A stretch of DNA of 64,000 bases from Mesorhizobium sp. (GCA_004020645.1 SAQL01000011.1:162677-226676); one strand, 5' to 3'; counted from the stretch's first letter, positions 7,418 to 16,711 are shown. The notes: generated by a model from the letters alone, not told the origin. Program-made: numbers and translations.

Positions 7418-8143
7418 CTACTTGCTGGCTGTCGGCCGGATGACGATCTCGTTCACGTCGACATCGTCCGGCTGTTCGAGGGCGAAGCGAACGGCACGGC
7501 CAATCGCGTCGGGCTGCAGCGCAATGGCGCGATAGGTCTTCATCGCTGCCGCCGCCACCGGATCAGTGATCGTGTCGGCGAGTTCGCTCTCGACCACGCC
7601 GGGATGGATGCAGGTGACGCGGATGTTGTCGTGCTCCTGCCGCAAGCCATCGGAGATCGCGCGGACCGCGTGTTTGGTTGCGCAATAGACAGCGGCTGTC
7701 GGCGATACCGAAAGCGCGCCGATGGAGGCGATGTTGACAACGTGGCCGGAGCCTCGGGCCGTCATCTCCGGCAGCACCGCGGCAATGCCGTAGAGCACGC
7801 CCTTGATGTTGACGTCGACCATTCGGTCCCATTCATCGACTTTCATCGAGGCCATCAGCGACAACGGCATGACGCCGGCATTATTGACGATCACGTCGAC
7901 GCGTCCCCAGGCCCGGCGCGCCGCTTCGGCAAGGGCGGCGACATCGGCGCGGTCGGTCACGTCCAGGCGGCGTGTCATTGCCTCCCCGCCGTTTGCCCTG
8001 ATCTCTTCTGCGAGTGTGTCCAGCCGATCGGTGCGGCGCGCACCGAGCATGACCTTTGCTCCGGCAGCACCGAGCTCCCGGCCGATGGCGGCGCCAATGC
8101 CGCTCGAAGCCCCGGTAATGAGCACAACTTTGTTGAGGGACAT
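7418..8143 (-). CDS. Short-chain dehydrogenase/reductase (SDR)
   Basis: A 241-residue classical [11 protein letters not shown] near residue 12 binds NAD(P); NNAG near residue 88 stabilises the sheet; the catalytic YCATK motif lies near residue 154 with the Ser about 13 residues before it. The start at 8143 is supported by GGAGACGAA just upstream and by the VVLITGASSG spacing; the longer open frame has no support. First gene of the operon with the CMD-like and Atu4866 genes and divergent from a LysR gene 122 bp away, which probably controls it. Confidence 0.9.
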   Translation of the reverse strand: MSLNKVVLITGASSGIGAAIGRELGAAGAKVMLGARRTDRLDTLAEEIRANGGEAMTRRLDVTDRADVAALAEAARRAWGRVDVIVNNAGVMPLSLMASMKVDEWDRMVDVNIKGVLYGIAAVLPEMTARGSGHVVNIASIGALSVSPTAAVYCATKHAVRAISDGLRQEHDNIRVTCIHPGVVESELADTITDPVAAAAMKTYRAIALQPDAIGRAVRFALEQPDDVDVNEIVIRPTASK

Positions 8144-8265
8144 GTTTCGTCTCCGTCTGGTTGATCTTGCGAACCGCCATGCAGGCGGTTGCCACCAAGA
8201 TGGATCTGTTCCACTGTTGCGATAAGACGCCCATTTGTTCGCAGCATGGAAAGAACAGCTAACCA

Positions 8266-9156
8266 ATGCAGCCGGATCTCAATGCGCTTGCGGTGTTCGC
8301 CCTCGTCGCCGAGGAGCGGAGCTTTCGCGCGGCTGCGGACCGCATGGGCGTCACCCGCTCAGCGGTGAGCCAGACGATGAAGCGCCTGGAAGAGACGCTC
8401 GGTATCGCGCTTGTCCAGCGCACGACGCGAAGCGTCAGCCTGACCGAGGCTGGCGAACGCCTCTACGCCGAGATAGCGCCCGCCATTGCCGACATGCGCG
8501 CCGCCATGGAGACCACCGGGGACCTGCGCAGGCGTCCGCGCGGGCAGTTGCGGCTCGCCGTCTCGTCGATCGCCGAGCGATTTCTTTCAGGGCCATTCCT
8601 GGCGACCTTTGCCGAAGCCCATCCGGAGGTTCAGATCGACATCACGGTGACGGACGAGGAATTCGATATCGTCGCCGAGGGATACGATGCCGGCGTCAGG
8701 CTCGGCGAGGTGATCGAGCAGGACATGATCGCGGTGCCTGTCGCCGGTGACGAGCGGCAGCTGGCCGTCTGCGCGCCGGCCTATCGCGATCGGTTCGGGG
8801 CGCCTTCGCATCCGAGGGAACTCGCCGGCCATCGCTGCATTGGCTGGCGCCGCGCGCCGAAGGTTGCGCCCTATCGCTGGGAATTCGCCGAGAACGGCAA
8901 GGAGTTCAGCGTCGCCGTTGCTCCGGAGATCACGACTAACGACATGGCGTTGATGATAAAGCTGGCCATCGCCGGCGCCGGCATCACCTTCGGCATGGAG
9001 GAGAGCTTTCGCCCGTGGATCGATCGGGGCGAACTGGTGCCAGTTCTCGGGGACTATTGCCCGCGCTTTGCCGGCTTCTACCTCTATTATTCGAGCCGTC
9101 GCAACGTCGCGCCGAAGCTGCGCGCCCTTGTCGATCACCTACGGCGTCATGGCTAG
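8266..9156 (+). CDS. LysR-family transcriptional regulator
   Basis: A 296-residue regulator with the N-terminal winged HTH (residues 1-60: LNALAVFALVAEERSFRAAA ... SAVSQTMKRLEETLG) and a C-terminal periplasmic-binding-like effector domain starting near residue 88 (GQLRLAVSSIAE). It is divergent from the SDR operon, the classic arrangement in which a LysR protein binds the shared promoter region 8144-8265 and controls both itself and the operon. The VTDEEFDIVAEGYDAGVRLG segment places it in the subgroup that commonly regulates adjacent oxidoreductases. Effector unknown. Confidence 0.92.
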   Translation: MQPDLNALAVFALVAEERSFRAAADRMGVTRSAVSQTMKRLEETLGIALVQRTTRSVSLTEAGERLYAEIAPAIADMRAAMETTGDLRRRPRGQLRLAVSSIAERFLSGPFLATFAEAHPEVQIDITVTDEEFDIVAEGYDAGVRLGEVIEQDMIAVPVAGDERQLAVCAPAYRDRFGAPSHPRELAGHRCIGWRRAPKVAPYRWEFAENGKEFSVAVAPEITTNDMALMIKLAIAGAGITFGMEESFRPWIDRGELVPVLGDYCPRFAGFYLYYSSRRNVAPKLRALVDHLRRHG

Positions 9157-9295
9157 CGTCTTTCGCCAGTATGGCGACCATCTCGATGTTGCAATTACAT
9201 TAGCGTGAGCGCATGTTTTCGTCAGCCGGCGCAAGCCGGTTAGGCCCGGTGGCTGGCCGGTCACCCCCATAGGCTGCCGGGCCGCCAGCAACGGC

Positions 9296-9718
9296 TTGGG
9301 AGGGCAAGACACGCCGAAAATCTCGGAACTCTTTTTCAAGACAGCGATCGTCTTTCTTATTTTGGGAATCGCAGCCGGCCTGCAGATGGCAATTTCAGGC
9401 AATCACGGTGCTTATCCGGCTCACGCACACATCAATCTCCTGGGATGGGTTACAAGTGCAATATTCGGGGGGTACTACGCCCTGAACCCGACAAAAGCCG
9501 CCCGCAGGATCGCGATGGTCCATTATGGCGTCTACAATCTTGGCCTGGTCGTGATGTTACCGGCTCTCTACGTGATGCTGCATGGAAATCCGGCCCTGGA
9601 GCCGATCCTCGCCACGGGATCAGTAATCGTCGCTGTCAGCGTGGTGATCTTTGGCTTCGTGGTTTTCTCCGCCGAAACGGTGCGCTCGGTCTCAGGAATA
9701 CCTGCGGTTCCACGCTAG
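9296..9718 (+). CDS. Four-helix membrane protein with cytochrome-oxidase-like histidine motif
   Basis: A 140-residue membrane protein with four hydrophobic helices (about 15-33, 45-65, 75-95 and 105-128). Helix 2 carries AHAHINLLGWVTSAIFGGYY, resembling the heme-ligand helix of heme-copper oxidase subunit I; small relatives without catalytic residues are common in rhizobia. Only the TTG at 9296 opens the frame, and a GGGAGGG lies just inside it, so the true start is uncertain and may use a rare codon a little downstream. It stands alone between the LysR gene and a DUF3606 gene. Role unknown. Confidence 0.7.
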   Translation: MGGQDTPKISELFFKTAIVFLILGIAAGLQMAISGNHGAYPAHAHINLLGWVTSAIFGGYYALNPTKAARRIAMVHYGVYNLGLVVMLPALYVMLHGNPALEPILATGSVIVAVSVVIFGFVVFSAETVRSVSGIPAVPR

Positions 9719-9774
9719 ACGGCATCGGGATGTGCTGAGCCACCAAAAGGCTCGCGCCTCTGAGAGTTTGGTCA

Positions 9775-9963
9775 TCATTGTGCCGGCAACGCCTTCGCTG
9801 CATCGGTCAGGGTTGCCCGATCGTTGCCGTGCTTGCGGATCAGCTCGCGCACCTGCTTCGGCGTGATGTTGTTCTGCAGAGCGAAAAAGTTCACCTCATA
9901 GTCATCGTCCGCCGATATCTTGCTACGGTCACGGAAGTCGCGTTTGGTTTTGTCGTCTGCCAT
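9775..9963 (-). CDS. DUF3606 small protein
   Basis: A 62-residue member of the same family as 2605-2975: MADDKTKRDFRDRSK head, EVNFFALQNN, then ITPKQVRELIRKHGNDR. AAAAAGGACGTGCG precedes the ATG. It is divergent from the DNA ligase gene, 71 bp away. Function unknown. Confidence 0.8.
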   Translation of the reverse strand: MADDKTKRDFRDRSKISADDDYEVNFFALQNNITPKQVRELIRKHGNDRATLTDAAKALPAQ

Positions 9964-10034
9964 ATCGCACGTCCTTTTTGAATTTCGTTATGTTAACTCT
10001 GGCTAATATACGCCGGTGACCTAGACTAGGTTCC

Positions 10035-10931
10035 ATGGGTAGGCGGGCAGGAGCCGGCACCGGCCGGCTAGAGTTCATACTTCCGATGGAGCCCCAACTG
10101 GTGGCCAAGCCGCCCGAGGGTGACAATTGGATTCATGAGATCAAGCTGGATGGCTACCGCGCCCAGATCGTCATCAACAGCCCCGAGGATATTCGCGTCT
10201 TCACCAAAACCGGCAAGGACTGGACGCGTAAATATCTGGGCATTGTGGAAGCCGCGGGGGAGCTCGAGGTCGAGAACGCCATCATCGATGGCGAGGCGAT
10301 CGTCACCGACAAGGCCGGAATGCCCGACTTCAACGCGCTCCAGAACGCCGTCCACAACAATCCCTATGGCATGTATCTCGTCGCATTCGACATCATGCAC
10401 CTGAACAGCCGTGATCTGCGCGACATAGGCTGCAAGGCGCGCCGCGAAATTCTCTGCGGCATCATCAAGCCGAACAGCCGGATCCAGTTCAGCGAGGCCA
10501 TGCCTGGTGACGCGAAGTCTGTCTTCTATCTCGTCGAGCAGGTCGAGCTTGAGGGAATTGTCTCGAAGCGCCCCGACAGCAAATATCGCAGCGGCCCGAC
10601 CTCGAACTGGCTGAAGACCAAGAGCTTCACGGTCGACGAATTCGAACTGCTGGGCGTCGAGCGCGAGCCTGGCAGGGCGGCCTTCGCCCTTTTGGGGCAG
10701 CCAGGAACCGGGAAATATGTCGGTTCCGCCTTCATCACCTTGGGCCGCGACATGAAGGAGCGGCTGTTGAAGCGGGTTCGGGAGCACGCCGGGCCGCCGC
10801 CAGAGGGCATGAAGAAACGGCCTGCAACGCAGTGGGTCGGGCCTGGTGTAAAGCTGCGCATCAAGCATCTTCGCGGCGATCACAGCCACATACGCCATGC
10901 CTCGCTGCTTGGTTTCGGTGACGAGGAGTAG
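10035..10931 (+). CDS. ATP-dependent DNA ligase, LigD ligase-domain type
   Basis: A 298-residue enzyme covering the nucleotidyltransferase and OB-fold domains only. The adenylated lysine is in EIKLDGYR (K37, motif I); motif III is FDIMHLNSRDLR, motif IV is VELEGIVSKR and motif V is WLKTKS. The C-terminal third (from about residue 200) is the OB domain ending in KLRIKHLRGD. It seals nicks with ATP and corresponds to the ligase part of NHEJ LigD; no Ku, primase or nuclease gene is adjacent, so it may act as a stand-alone accessory ligase. Rhizobia often carry several. Confidence 0.88.
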   Translation: MGRRAGAGTGRLEFILPMEPQLVAKPPEGDNWIHEIKLDGYRAQIVINSPEDIRVFTKTGKDWTRKYLGIVEAAGELEVENAIIDGEAIVTDKAGMPDFNALQNAVHNNPYGMYLVAFDIMHLNSRDLRDIGCKARREILCGIIKPNSRIQFSEAMPGDAKSVFYLVEQVELEGIVSKRPDSKYRSGPTSNWLKTKSFTVDEFELLGVEREPGRAAFALLGQPGTGKYVGSAFITLGRDMKERLLKRVREHAGPPPEGMKKRPATQWVGPGVKLRIKHLRGDHSHIRHASLLGFGDEE

Positions 10932-11315
10932 CGTCGTCTGGACACCGGCTTAGTCGCTCGATGGTCGATGATCGCCTTTGGCACGCGGCATTACCGAGGG
11001 GATTAAGAGCCAGCGACACAGGGGGCAAGCCGGGGATGGATCGGCCGTGTGATGCACCTGTACGGCAAGGAGACCTGCCGCGTGCTTCGCCACAAAATTT
11101 CCGGGGGAATACTAAAAAGTGGCCCTGCGTTGTTTCCCGCCGACATCCTATCTAGCCCGAACTAGCACGTGGACCGTCCCGCTACAAACTGTGCGTCTTT
11201 CGGCGCCTACATCAATTGTGTCGACTCGGTATGTATCTAATCACGCCATCGCGAGGTCAACTCGATTCCATGATGCGGCACGATGGGAACTTGCGGGCGC
11301 AACGGGGAGAGGCAC
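10932..11315. other. Non-coding stretch, no recognisable feature
   Basis: About 380 bp without a supportable gene, RNA or repeat. Base composition is lower in GC than neighbours, as elsewhere in the accessory region up to 18 kb. Confidence 0.5.
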
Positions 11316-11864
11316 TCACTTCGGTGGCGGCGCCGGCAGCTTGATGTCGGTCTTATAAAACCAACGTATTTTTAGCTCTGCCTCCTCGGAGAAATAGACG
11401 GTCGAGCAGTCCAGCTTTCGATTCCTGTATTCTGGAATTTCAAGCCAGATCGTGCAGCGATACCACCGCGGATCGACGTCGGGGTTGTGCCTCCAATACG
11501 AGATGACCACGGTGTTGACACCATCCAGCACCTCTTCGCGCAGCTGGTGACAACCCGAATGCCGGGGATTCACGAGTTGATACGCCTCAACGCGCCAAGG
11601 CGCGTATGGCGCCGTTCGCTCGTATAGGATGCCATTTGCGTAGACCGAGTCTCTATGCATGACCACCACGCGTGTATCGCGCTTGATCACGGCGTCCCAA
11701 GTCGTCTGAAAGGTGGGTATCTTGGCGAGCGCTTCATTAGCTCTACTCAAGGGCTGACACGCCGGCTCTTCAAGGCGCGGACCGTTGCGCGGCTCCGCAT
11801 AGGACGCCGAAGGTAAACACGCCGCGCCGGCGGCAAAGACGAGGAATCGTGTCAGCAGGCTCAT
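11316..11864 (-). CDS. Secreted protein of unknown function
   Basis: A 182-residue precursor. The start at 11864 gives a clean signal peptide (MSLLTRFLVFAAGAACLPSA, cleavage after YA near residue 24); the longer frame upstream would bury it. The mature part has four cysteines, in ACQPL, GCHQL, YRCTIW and LDCST, suggesting two disulfides in the periplasm, and a proline-rich tail (PAPPPK). I do not recognise a domain. It is monocistronic with a long gap on its downstream side. Confidence 0.65.
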   Translation of the reverse strand: MSLLTRFLVFAAGAACLPSASYAEPRNGPRLEEPACQPLSRANEALAKIPTFQTTWDAVIKRDTRVVVMHRDSVYANGILYERTAPYAPWRVEAYQLVNPRHSGCHQLREEVLDGVNTVVISYWRHNPDVDPRWYRCTIWLEIPEYRNRKLDCSTVYFSEEAELKIRWFYKTDIKLPAPPPK

Positions 11865-12201
11865 CTTCGGAGTAAAGCACGTCCCATCGACCATCGCGAG
11901 ATGGAATCCCCGGCTGAACTTACTCCATATCCGGCACATCGCCGCTGGCGAATAGCAGGGTCGGCGGGCGGTAATCGCCAGGCGCCTGGTTCGCATCGCG
12001 GCTCAAAAACGGTTACGCCAATGTGCTTTCCTGCAGGGCCTTTAGCAAAGCGGGTTCGCGCGTTTCTCTCTGCTGCTGATCTGTCGGAGAGTAACCGTGG
12101 ACAGTTCGCCTTCATCGCCTCGGTCGGCGCAGACGGCACTTCCCGACGTTTCTTTCTCCGAAATGGTGAGATACGCTGCCGCCACATCAAGGGGGACGAT
12201 C

Positions 12202-12960
12202 TTGAGCTCATTCTATCGCCGTTGCATGTCCACGGTTATTGCAATCACGATCCTGGCCATGGGGGTTCTGCTGGCTGCGGCCGAAGACCTGAAATACGCA
12301 AACGATAAGCCGATGACTTTCAAAGTCTTCGATCACCCCCCCTGCAGTGCGTGTGTTGTGGTCTTTGCCAGCGGCGAGGTTGCCGACACGACGATCGAAC
12401 GTTTCCAAGAGGCGCTCGACAGGCTGGAGAAGACCAGCGAGTGGTCACGGGCAAAGGCGAGAACGGGCGCTGGACCGCAATTAATCCTGCTTCTCGATTC
12501 TCCCGGCGGCCTGGTCAACCCAGCCTTTTCCGTCTCGCGGCAGCTAAGGATAAATGGCGCCATGACCGCCGTGGCGCGGCCGTCTGTCACCTTCGCGACA
12601 GACGGGGCGCTGGACCCATCTTCATGCAACTCGGCTTGCGGCTTCATGCTTTTGGGCGGCAAAGTGCGGTTTTCGCGTTTACTATCCAATATTGGCCTCC
12701 ATCAGATTCGTCCGGCGGTCGAGCAAAAGCTAAGCTATACCCGCGAAGAGGTTCTGCTCTACCTTACAGTTTTCAAAGAAAGTGCAGCTGCACTTTCCCG
12801 CCATCTCGCAGAGATGAATATAGACCCGAAGCTGCTGCTCTATATAATGCAAGCGCCCGATGACGAGATGGGTTTTCTCGGCTATTCGGAAGCAAAATCG
12901 CTTGGAATAATCGATGCCATATCCGACTCTCTTAACGATATACTTCTTTATCCCTCATAA
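12202..12960 (+). CDS. ClpP/crotonase-fold exported protein (COG3904-like)
   Basis: A 252-residue protein with an N-terminal signal anchor (STVIAITILAMGVLLAAA) and a ClpP-like core. LLLDSPGGLVNPAF forms the oxyanion-side loop, CNSACGFMLLGG carries the candidate nucleophile Ser, and IGLHQIRP has the candidate His, the order seen in predicted periplasmic ClpP-fold proteases. I chose the TTG at 12202 because AGGGGGA sits 6 nt before it; an ATG at 12226 and longer forms remain possible. The stop codon TAA is the exact left boundary of a MITE copy. Substrate unknown. Confidence 0.72.
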   Translation: MSSFYRRCMSTVIAITILAMGVLLAAAEDLKYANDKPMTFKVFDHPPCSACVVVFASGEVADTTIERFQEALDRLEKTSEWSRAKARTGAGPQLILLLDSPGGLVNPAFSVSRQLRINGAMTAVARPSVTFATDGALDPSSCNSACGFMLLGGKVRFSRLLSNIGLHQIRPAVEQKLSYTREEVLLYLTVFKESAAALSRHLAEMNIDPKLLLYIMQAPDDEMGFLGYSEAKSLGIIDAISDSLNDILLYPS

Positions 12961-13178
12961 ATTACGGTGACATTGCCATTTTCTTTTCCCCGCCTGCCGC
13001 GTATCCCCATTTCGCGGCTTTTCCGGTGTTCGGCAATCCAGTCCAGAAGTGCTTCGCTGCCCATCGGACGCGCAGGTGCCGACATCGGCGGCACCGCATT
13101 GCAAGTCGAGCCATGCGTTCAATTTACACACAGCGACGGCCGAGCAGACATGGAAAAAAGTGCACTGTCACCGTAATT
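12960..13178. mobile_element. MITE, copy A (219 bp)
   Basis: Terminal inverted repeats AATTACGGTGACA... and ...TGTCACCGTAATT bound a ~213-bp element present three times here (also 13856-14066 and 16712-16924). On the minus strand it contains an ATG-GCTCGACTTGC start and, in another frame, a C-terminal-like stretch RPMGSEALLDWIAEH, which resembles the tail of RAYT/IS200-like Y1 transposases. I infer an internally deleted derivative mobilised in trans. Confidence 0.8.
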
Positions 13179-13333
13179 CCGTGGACGATGGCTCCAGCGA
13201 ATTCAATGGAAAGCGGATGGGTCTGCGGCTCTCTTGGACTGCTCGGCCCGACGATGTGGTGCCCGAACGTACGTGGGAGAGCATCACATCGAGCCCTTGA
13301 GATCGGTTCGCGGTGCAGCCGCCCGGTCTCTAC

Positions 13334-13567
13334 TTACGCGGCGCGTCGTTGAGCGAGGTGGAAACCCGAACGGCCTTGACGGGGCTCGACGGCGGTCACG
13401 ATGCTGTGGTGGTGATCGCAGTACACGCGGTCAGGCGAAGTTGGCCCAGCACAAAAGCGGTGACCGCCGGGTACTGACCGATCTTCGCGAACCGGGAAGC
13501 GGCATTGATAGGGGCCTAGCTTAATGAGGGGGACGTCGCTCGTAGTTAGTCTGGTATTTTCCGGCAT
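13334..13567 (-). CDS. Short protein with GcrA-like C-terminal cysteine motif
   Basis: A 77-residue protein starting at the ATG at 13567 (AGGAACC upstream). Its centre reads GPYQCRFPV ... GGHRFCAGP ... RVYCDHHHS, matching the spacing of the C-terminal metal-like CxxP/FC/YC-H motif of GcrA cell-cycle regulators, but the N-terminal GcrA DNA-binding helix is absent. It may be a small zinc-binding protein or a GcrA remnant. The gene is isolated between two MITE copies. Family assignment is by motif only. Confidence 0.5.
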   Translation of the reverse strand: MPENTRLTTSDVPLIKLGPYQCRFPVREDRSVPGGHRFCAGPTSPDRVYCDHHHSIVTAVEPRQGRSGFHLAQRRAA

Positions 13568-13855
13568 GATGTCTTTCTGGTTCCTGAAGGTTGGCCGTAC
13601 GTCATCGCCATGATCCAATAGTCTGATTTTCCACTGTGGAGGACAGCGACTGCGTCGGGCGAGTTTATCTCGCTTGGCTGGCTATGGAACACCATGTGGT
13701 GTCGGTAACTGCTTCAAGCAATTGCTTGCGGCTAGAAGCCACACCGCTGCTGATGAGTGAGCGAAGCAGGCATCCTTGTCCGTGCCGGTTGACCCCCGGG
13801 GCGGTTTGTCCGAAGGCGGGGTGGGTGCGGCTTGTGGGGCCCACCACGCTGGGTG
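13568..13855. other. Non-coding stretch, nothing recognised
   Basis: About 290 bp between the GcrA-like gene and MITE copy B. An open frame at 13636-13866 has atypical residue content and runs into the MITE; not supported. Confidence 0.5.
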
Positions 13856-14066
13856 AATTACGGTAACAGTGCACTATTTCTTTTCCTCGTCTGCTGCGTT
13901 CCCGATGCCTTTCCGGTTTGCTCGGCAATCCAGTGCAGAGTGCTTCGCTGCCTATCGGCCGCGCAGATGCCGACATCGGCGGTGCCGCAATGCAAGTCGA
14001 GCCATGCGTTCAATCTACACACAACGACAGCCGAACAAACATGGCGAAAAGTGCACTGTCATAATT
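13856..14066. mobile_element. MITE, copy B (211 bp)
   Basis: Left end AATTACGGTAACAGTGCACT, right end AGTGCACTGTCATAATT; the right repeat has lost CCG of the consensus. Minus strand keeps RPIGSEAL, the transposase-tail remnant. Roughly 80-85% similar to copies A and C by eye. Confidence 0.82.
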
Positions 14067-14284
14067 CCTTGGTGTTCAAAGACCGAGGACGCCAGCGGGG
14101 GGCGTTCATTCCGCCTCTCGCCAGAGTTGGGCGCGAAATTCCGTTCCTATGTTTTCCAGGCGATCCGCGAGAAGGCGAACTGAGAGACATGCTCGGCTGC
14201 CCGACAAAGACCCGCTGCCTCACGGTGGCGGGGCCTTTTGATGGGCACACCGGAACCAGAGCTTGGCGATCCGGTTAACTGGAT

Positions 14285-14449
14285 ATGCCAAACAAAATCA
14301 AAGACCCGCCACCGAAGCCCGCCCCGAAGAAGACACCTGTCCGTCGTCCCGATAAGGAAGCATCGCCGGAGCCTGAACATGTGGACCCGCCGCCACGAGA
14401 CGTGCGCGAGGCTCCGGCACCAAATCCAAACGGCGATAGGAAGTCCTGA
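14285..14449 (+). CDS. Very small proline-rich protein
   Basis: A 54-residue frame rich in Pro, Lys and charged residues (MPNKIKDPPPKPAPKKTP, then RRPDKEASPEPEHVDPPP). Composition is typical of small disordered rhizobial proteins and unlike random translation, but no ribosome-binding site is obvious. Low-confidence call. Confidence 0.35.
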   Translation: MPNKIKDPPPKPAPKKTPVRRPDKEASPEPEHVDPPPRDVREAPAPNPNGDRKS

Positions 14450-14695
14450 CCGCCGCGCAAGAACGACGCAGCGCCTCGCCGGTTCATGACGGCGGCCTTC
14501 ATTTCGGAAGCGGAATGACCCCTCAGCGCGGGTCGACCCTAGCGAGCCTGTGAGGGTCACCATAGGCGAGGTGCCGATGTGGAGCGAGATCGCACTATAG
14601 GCGCATGGGCAAGGTCAGATGTCTTGGCATTGCTCGGATAGAGGCAATGGGCGATACTGTGGCTTGATCACCGGTACTCGACCGCCAGAGGGAAA

Positions 14696-14878
14696 ATGAC
14701 CGACAAGGAACGTGGGGAAGATACGAGAATTGATATCTTCGATTTGCCCGGCACAACGGAGCGATACACCAGATACTATGAAAGGCTGGGGCTGTATGGG
14801 CGGCTGAAGGTGACTTCCGGGGTGGTGTTCATCGCGATTTGTCTCTTCGTACTCTGGCTGGAGATCACGAGCCACTAG
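14696..14878 (+). CDS. Small single-pass membrane protein
   Basis: A 60-residue protein with a charged N-terminal half (MTDKERGEDTRIDIFDLPG, then RYTRYYERLGLYGR) and one C-terminal transmembrane helix (SGVVFIAICLFVLWLEI). GAGGGAAA lies directly before the ATG. Tail-anchor topology is likely, with the N-terminus in the cytoplasm. No family recognised. Confidence 0.5.
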   Translation: MTDKERGEDTRIDIFDLPGTTERYTRYYERLGLYGRLKVTSGVVFIAICLFVLWLEITSH

Positions 14879-15405
14879 CATCGCCCGACCCCGCTAGAGT
14901 GGGAGGTCGTCATCGCTCTTGGAGGATTAGGCGGGAGCCTCGCGCCGAACGATCAGCGCTGAGGGGATGTTCTCGTTGATGTGGTCGGCATCGACGTCAC
15001 GGAAAGCGACGTCACCGGGTTGCGGACTGTGAAATGCGTTGACGGCAAGCGTCCGCGGCTTGTGCCAGATTGGTCTAAGTCGTTGGTCTAAGTCGCTGTG
15101 GTCGATTTTGCTAAGTAGCTGAATCTACAGGTAAACTTGGCAAAAATAGACCAATGGCGGAGAGAGCGAGCGCCAGCGCTCCATCGTGGTATAATAATTT
15201 CAATCACTTAGCTGTTTTGCCAGGGCCAGAACCAGAGCCAAAACCAGAGCAAGAGGTGGCTCGCAACCTCGCATTTCGCTAGGGTGTGACGCCGTCTTTT
15301 CCAAATGGCAGCGTTGCCTATCGCGAATAGCGTTGGCCTTCGGCGCTACTAAACAGGGTGCGGCCGTCCTCCATCTAATGGGTGGAGGGACGATCAGCCG
15401 TGTAG
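14879..15405. other. Non-coding stretch with a possible gene remnant
   Basis: No intact gene. On the minus strand from about 15085 to 14927 an open frame ends DADHINENIPSALIVRREA before TAA, which looks like the last ~50 residues of a protein, faintly like a LacI-type regulator tail (IPSALIVR). It has no start and is probably a remnant. The rest is featureless. Confidence 0.4.
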
Positions 15406-15756
15406 CTACTGTCCCGCCATGGCGAGGTGATAGCCCTCCACAATGGCGCGAATATCGGAATCGGTCTCGACCAGACCGCGCCAATCGGCCGCAAAGGAAG
15501 GCGAGGCCTTCCACGCGACCAACTCCCATTCACAGGATGTAATCGCTTCCACGGCGTTGCCACGTTCGGCAAAATAGCCTTTGACGCAATCGCGATAGGT
15601 TTGTCTTGCATCGCCGGCCGGCTCGACCAAAGCCGGCCGGCTGAATGCGGCCTCGGCTCGATCGGCGAGGCCATTCATCCCTATCAGCATGATGACAGGC
15701 AAGGCGCAGAGGCCAGCCAAGAAACCAACCACAAGACCAGCGAAAAACTTAAGCAT
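15406..15756 (-). CDS. Small membrane-anchored protein
   Basis: A 116-residue protein. The ATG at 15756 has TGAGGAGTC upstream. Residues 1-25 form a signal anchor (MLKFFAGLVVGFLAGLCALP), followed by a soluble part with two cysteines (YRDCVKGYF and TSCEWELV) that could pair in the periplasm. No known domain. It precedes no obvious partner; the lipoprotein gene upstream is in the same direction 96 bp away and may share a transcript. Confidence 0.62.
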   Translation of the reverse strand: MLKFFAGLVVGFLAGLCALPVIMLIGMNGLADRAEAAFSRPALVEPAGDARQTYRDCVKGYFAERGNAVEAITSCEWELVAWKASPSFAADWRGLVETDSDIRAIVEGYHLAMAGQ

Positions 15757-15852
15757 TGTCGGACTCCTCATAAATCGGCTTGGCATTAGGCGTTATCGCG
15801 GCGATCCACGGAGGCGCTGGCGCGACACGTTTGGTGTTAGCAGCCGTGTAGG

Positions 15853-16248
15853 TCACGGTCCGGCCACGACTTGCCCCGGAATGCCAAGCTCTTGCGCGGT
15901 TGGCCGCCTTTTTGCTGTCCGTTGGTGCGGCGGTTGCGTTGATGCCAGCGACGTTGAAGACTTCTTTGCACCGGGGGCATCCTGTCGCCAACCCTGCAAC
16001 GTCATGCAGTTTTTGATGAATCGCTGTTCGGCAATGGCATTATCTATCGCGTTGCCAAGCGCCGCGCCGGCAACATAACTCGGCGACCCCATTGCGATGT
16101 ATCCTTGATGGACGCTGGGTGCGAGCATATTGCACTTGGCTTGCGCATATTCCAACGGCGGTCCCGGCATGTACTGCGTGTAGGTAGCCGTCTGACACCC
16201 TGCGATAGCGAATACTGACCCAACAGCCAATAGATTAATAGCTCTCAT
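15853..16248 (-). CDS. Putative lipoprotein
   Basis: A 131-residue protein with a lipobox: MRAINLLAVGSVFAIAGC, cysteine at residue 18, followed by QTATYTQYMPG. The mature part has a glycine and alanine-rich helix (YVAGAALGNAIDNAIAEQRF, a short glycine-zipper-like piece) and an NCMTLQGW motif common to small rhizobial outer-membrane-associated lipoproteins. C-terminal tail is basic and probably disordered. GGGGTG lies 7 nt before the ATG at 16248. Confidence 0.68.
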   Translation of the reverse strand: MRAINLLAVGSVFAIAGCQTATYTQYMPGPPLEYAQAKCNMLAPSVHQGYIAMGSPSYVAGAALGNAIDNAIAEQRFIKNCMTLQGWRQDAPGAKKSSTSLASTQPPHQRTAKRRPTAQELGIPGQVVAGP

Positions 16249-16711
16249 ATCCAACACCCCAATTATTACTGCCCTTTGCAGAAACCGGGATATGAAATTG
16301 GCCTTACCGCGAGTTTAAGATCACGAGTGGTCAGTCGAGATTGCTGAAAAGGTGCTTAAAAAAGCTATACTAAATGTTGGCAGTGCTCGTCTATCTCGCT
16401 TGGCGATACGCGACCGGAAAACAGAGTGCCACCACCTCTCAGAATGAGAGTCCAAGCCTCGCAGAACGCGCTGTATAGATGAAATTACACTTGGTAATGT
16501 TCTGCATCCAGCAGTCACGCGTGAGCCGTTGAGCCGCCAAATATTGACAAATTTAATTAACTGTGAGAGAAGAAAAGGTCAGCACAACTCGAATTGACGT
16601 TGCCTGGCAGACAATGCTCGACCACGTCGTATCGAGGGTCAGCACACTGCTTGCGGGAGAAACGCAGGTGGCCGCGAACTTGGTCGGGGACCACTAGTCG
16701 CTACGCCGTTC
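16249..16711. other. Non-coding stretch, nothing recognised
   Basis: About 460 bp of lower-GC DNA between the lipoprotein gene and MITE copy C. A 65-codon frame at 16321-16518 is not convincing. Confidence 0.5.

Noticed and set aside
13636..13866. 76-codon frame before MITE copy B
   Set aside because: Random-like composition and it terminates inside the MITE.
14275..14502. Glycine-rich minus-strand frame
   Set aside because: Mirror of the Pro-rich frame at 14285-14449; Gly/Ser/Phe-rich content is the usual antisense artefact.
16321..16518. 65-codon minus-strand frame
   Set aside because: No ribosome site, no domain, unusual composition.
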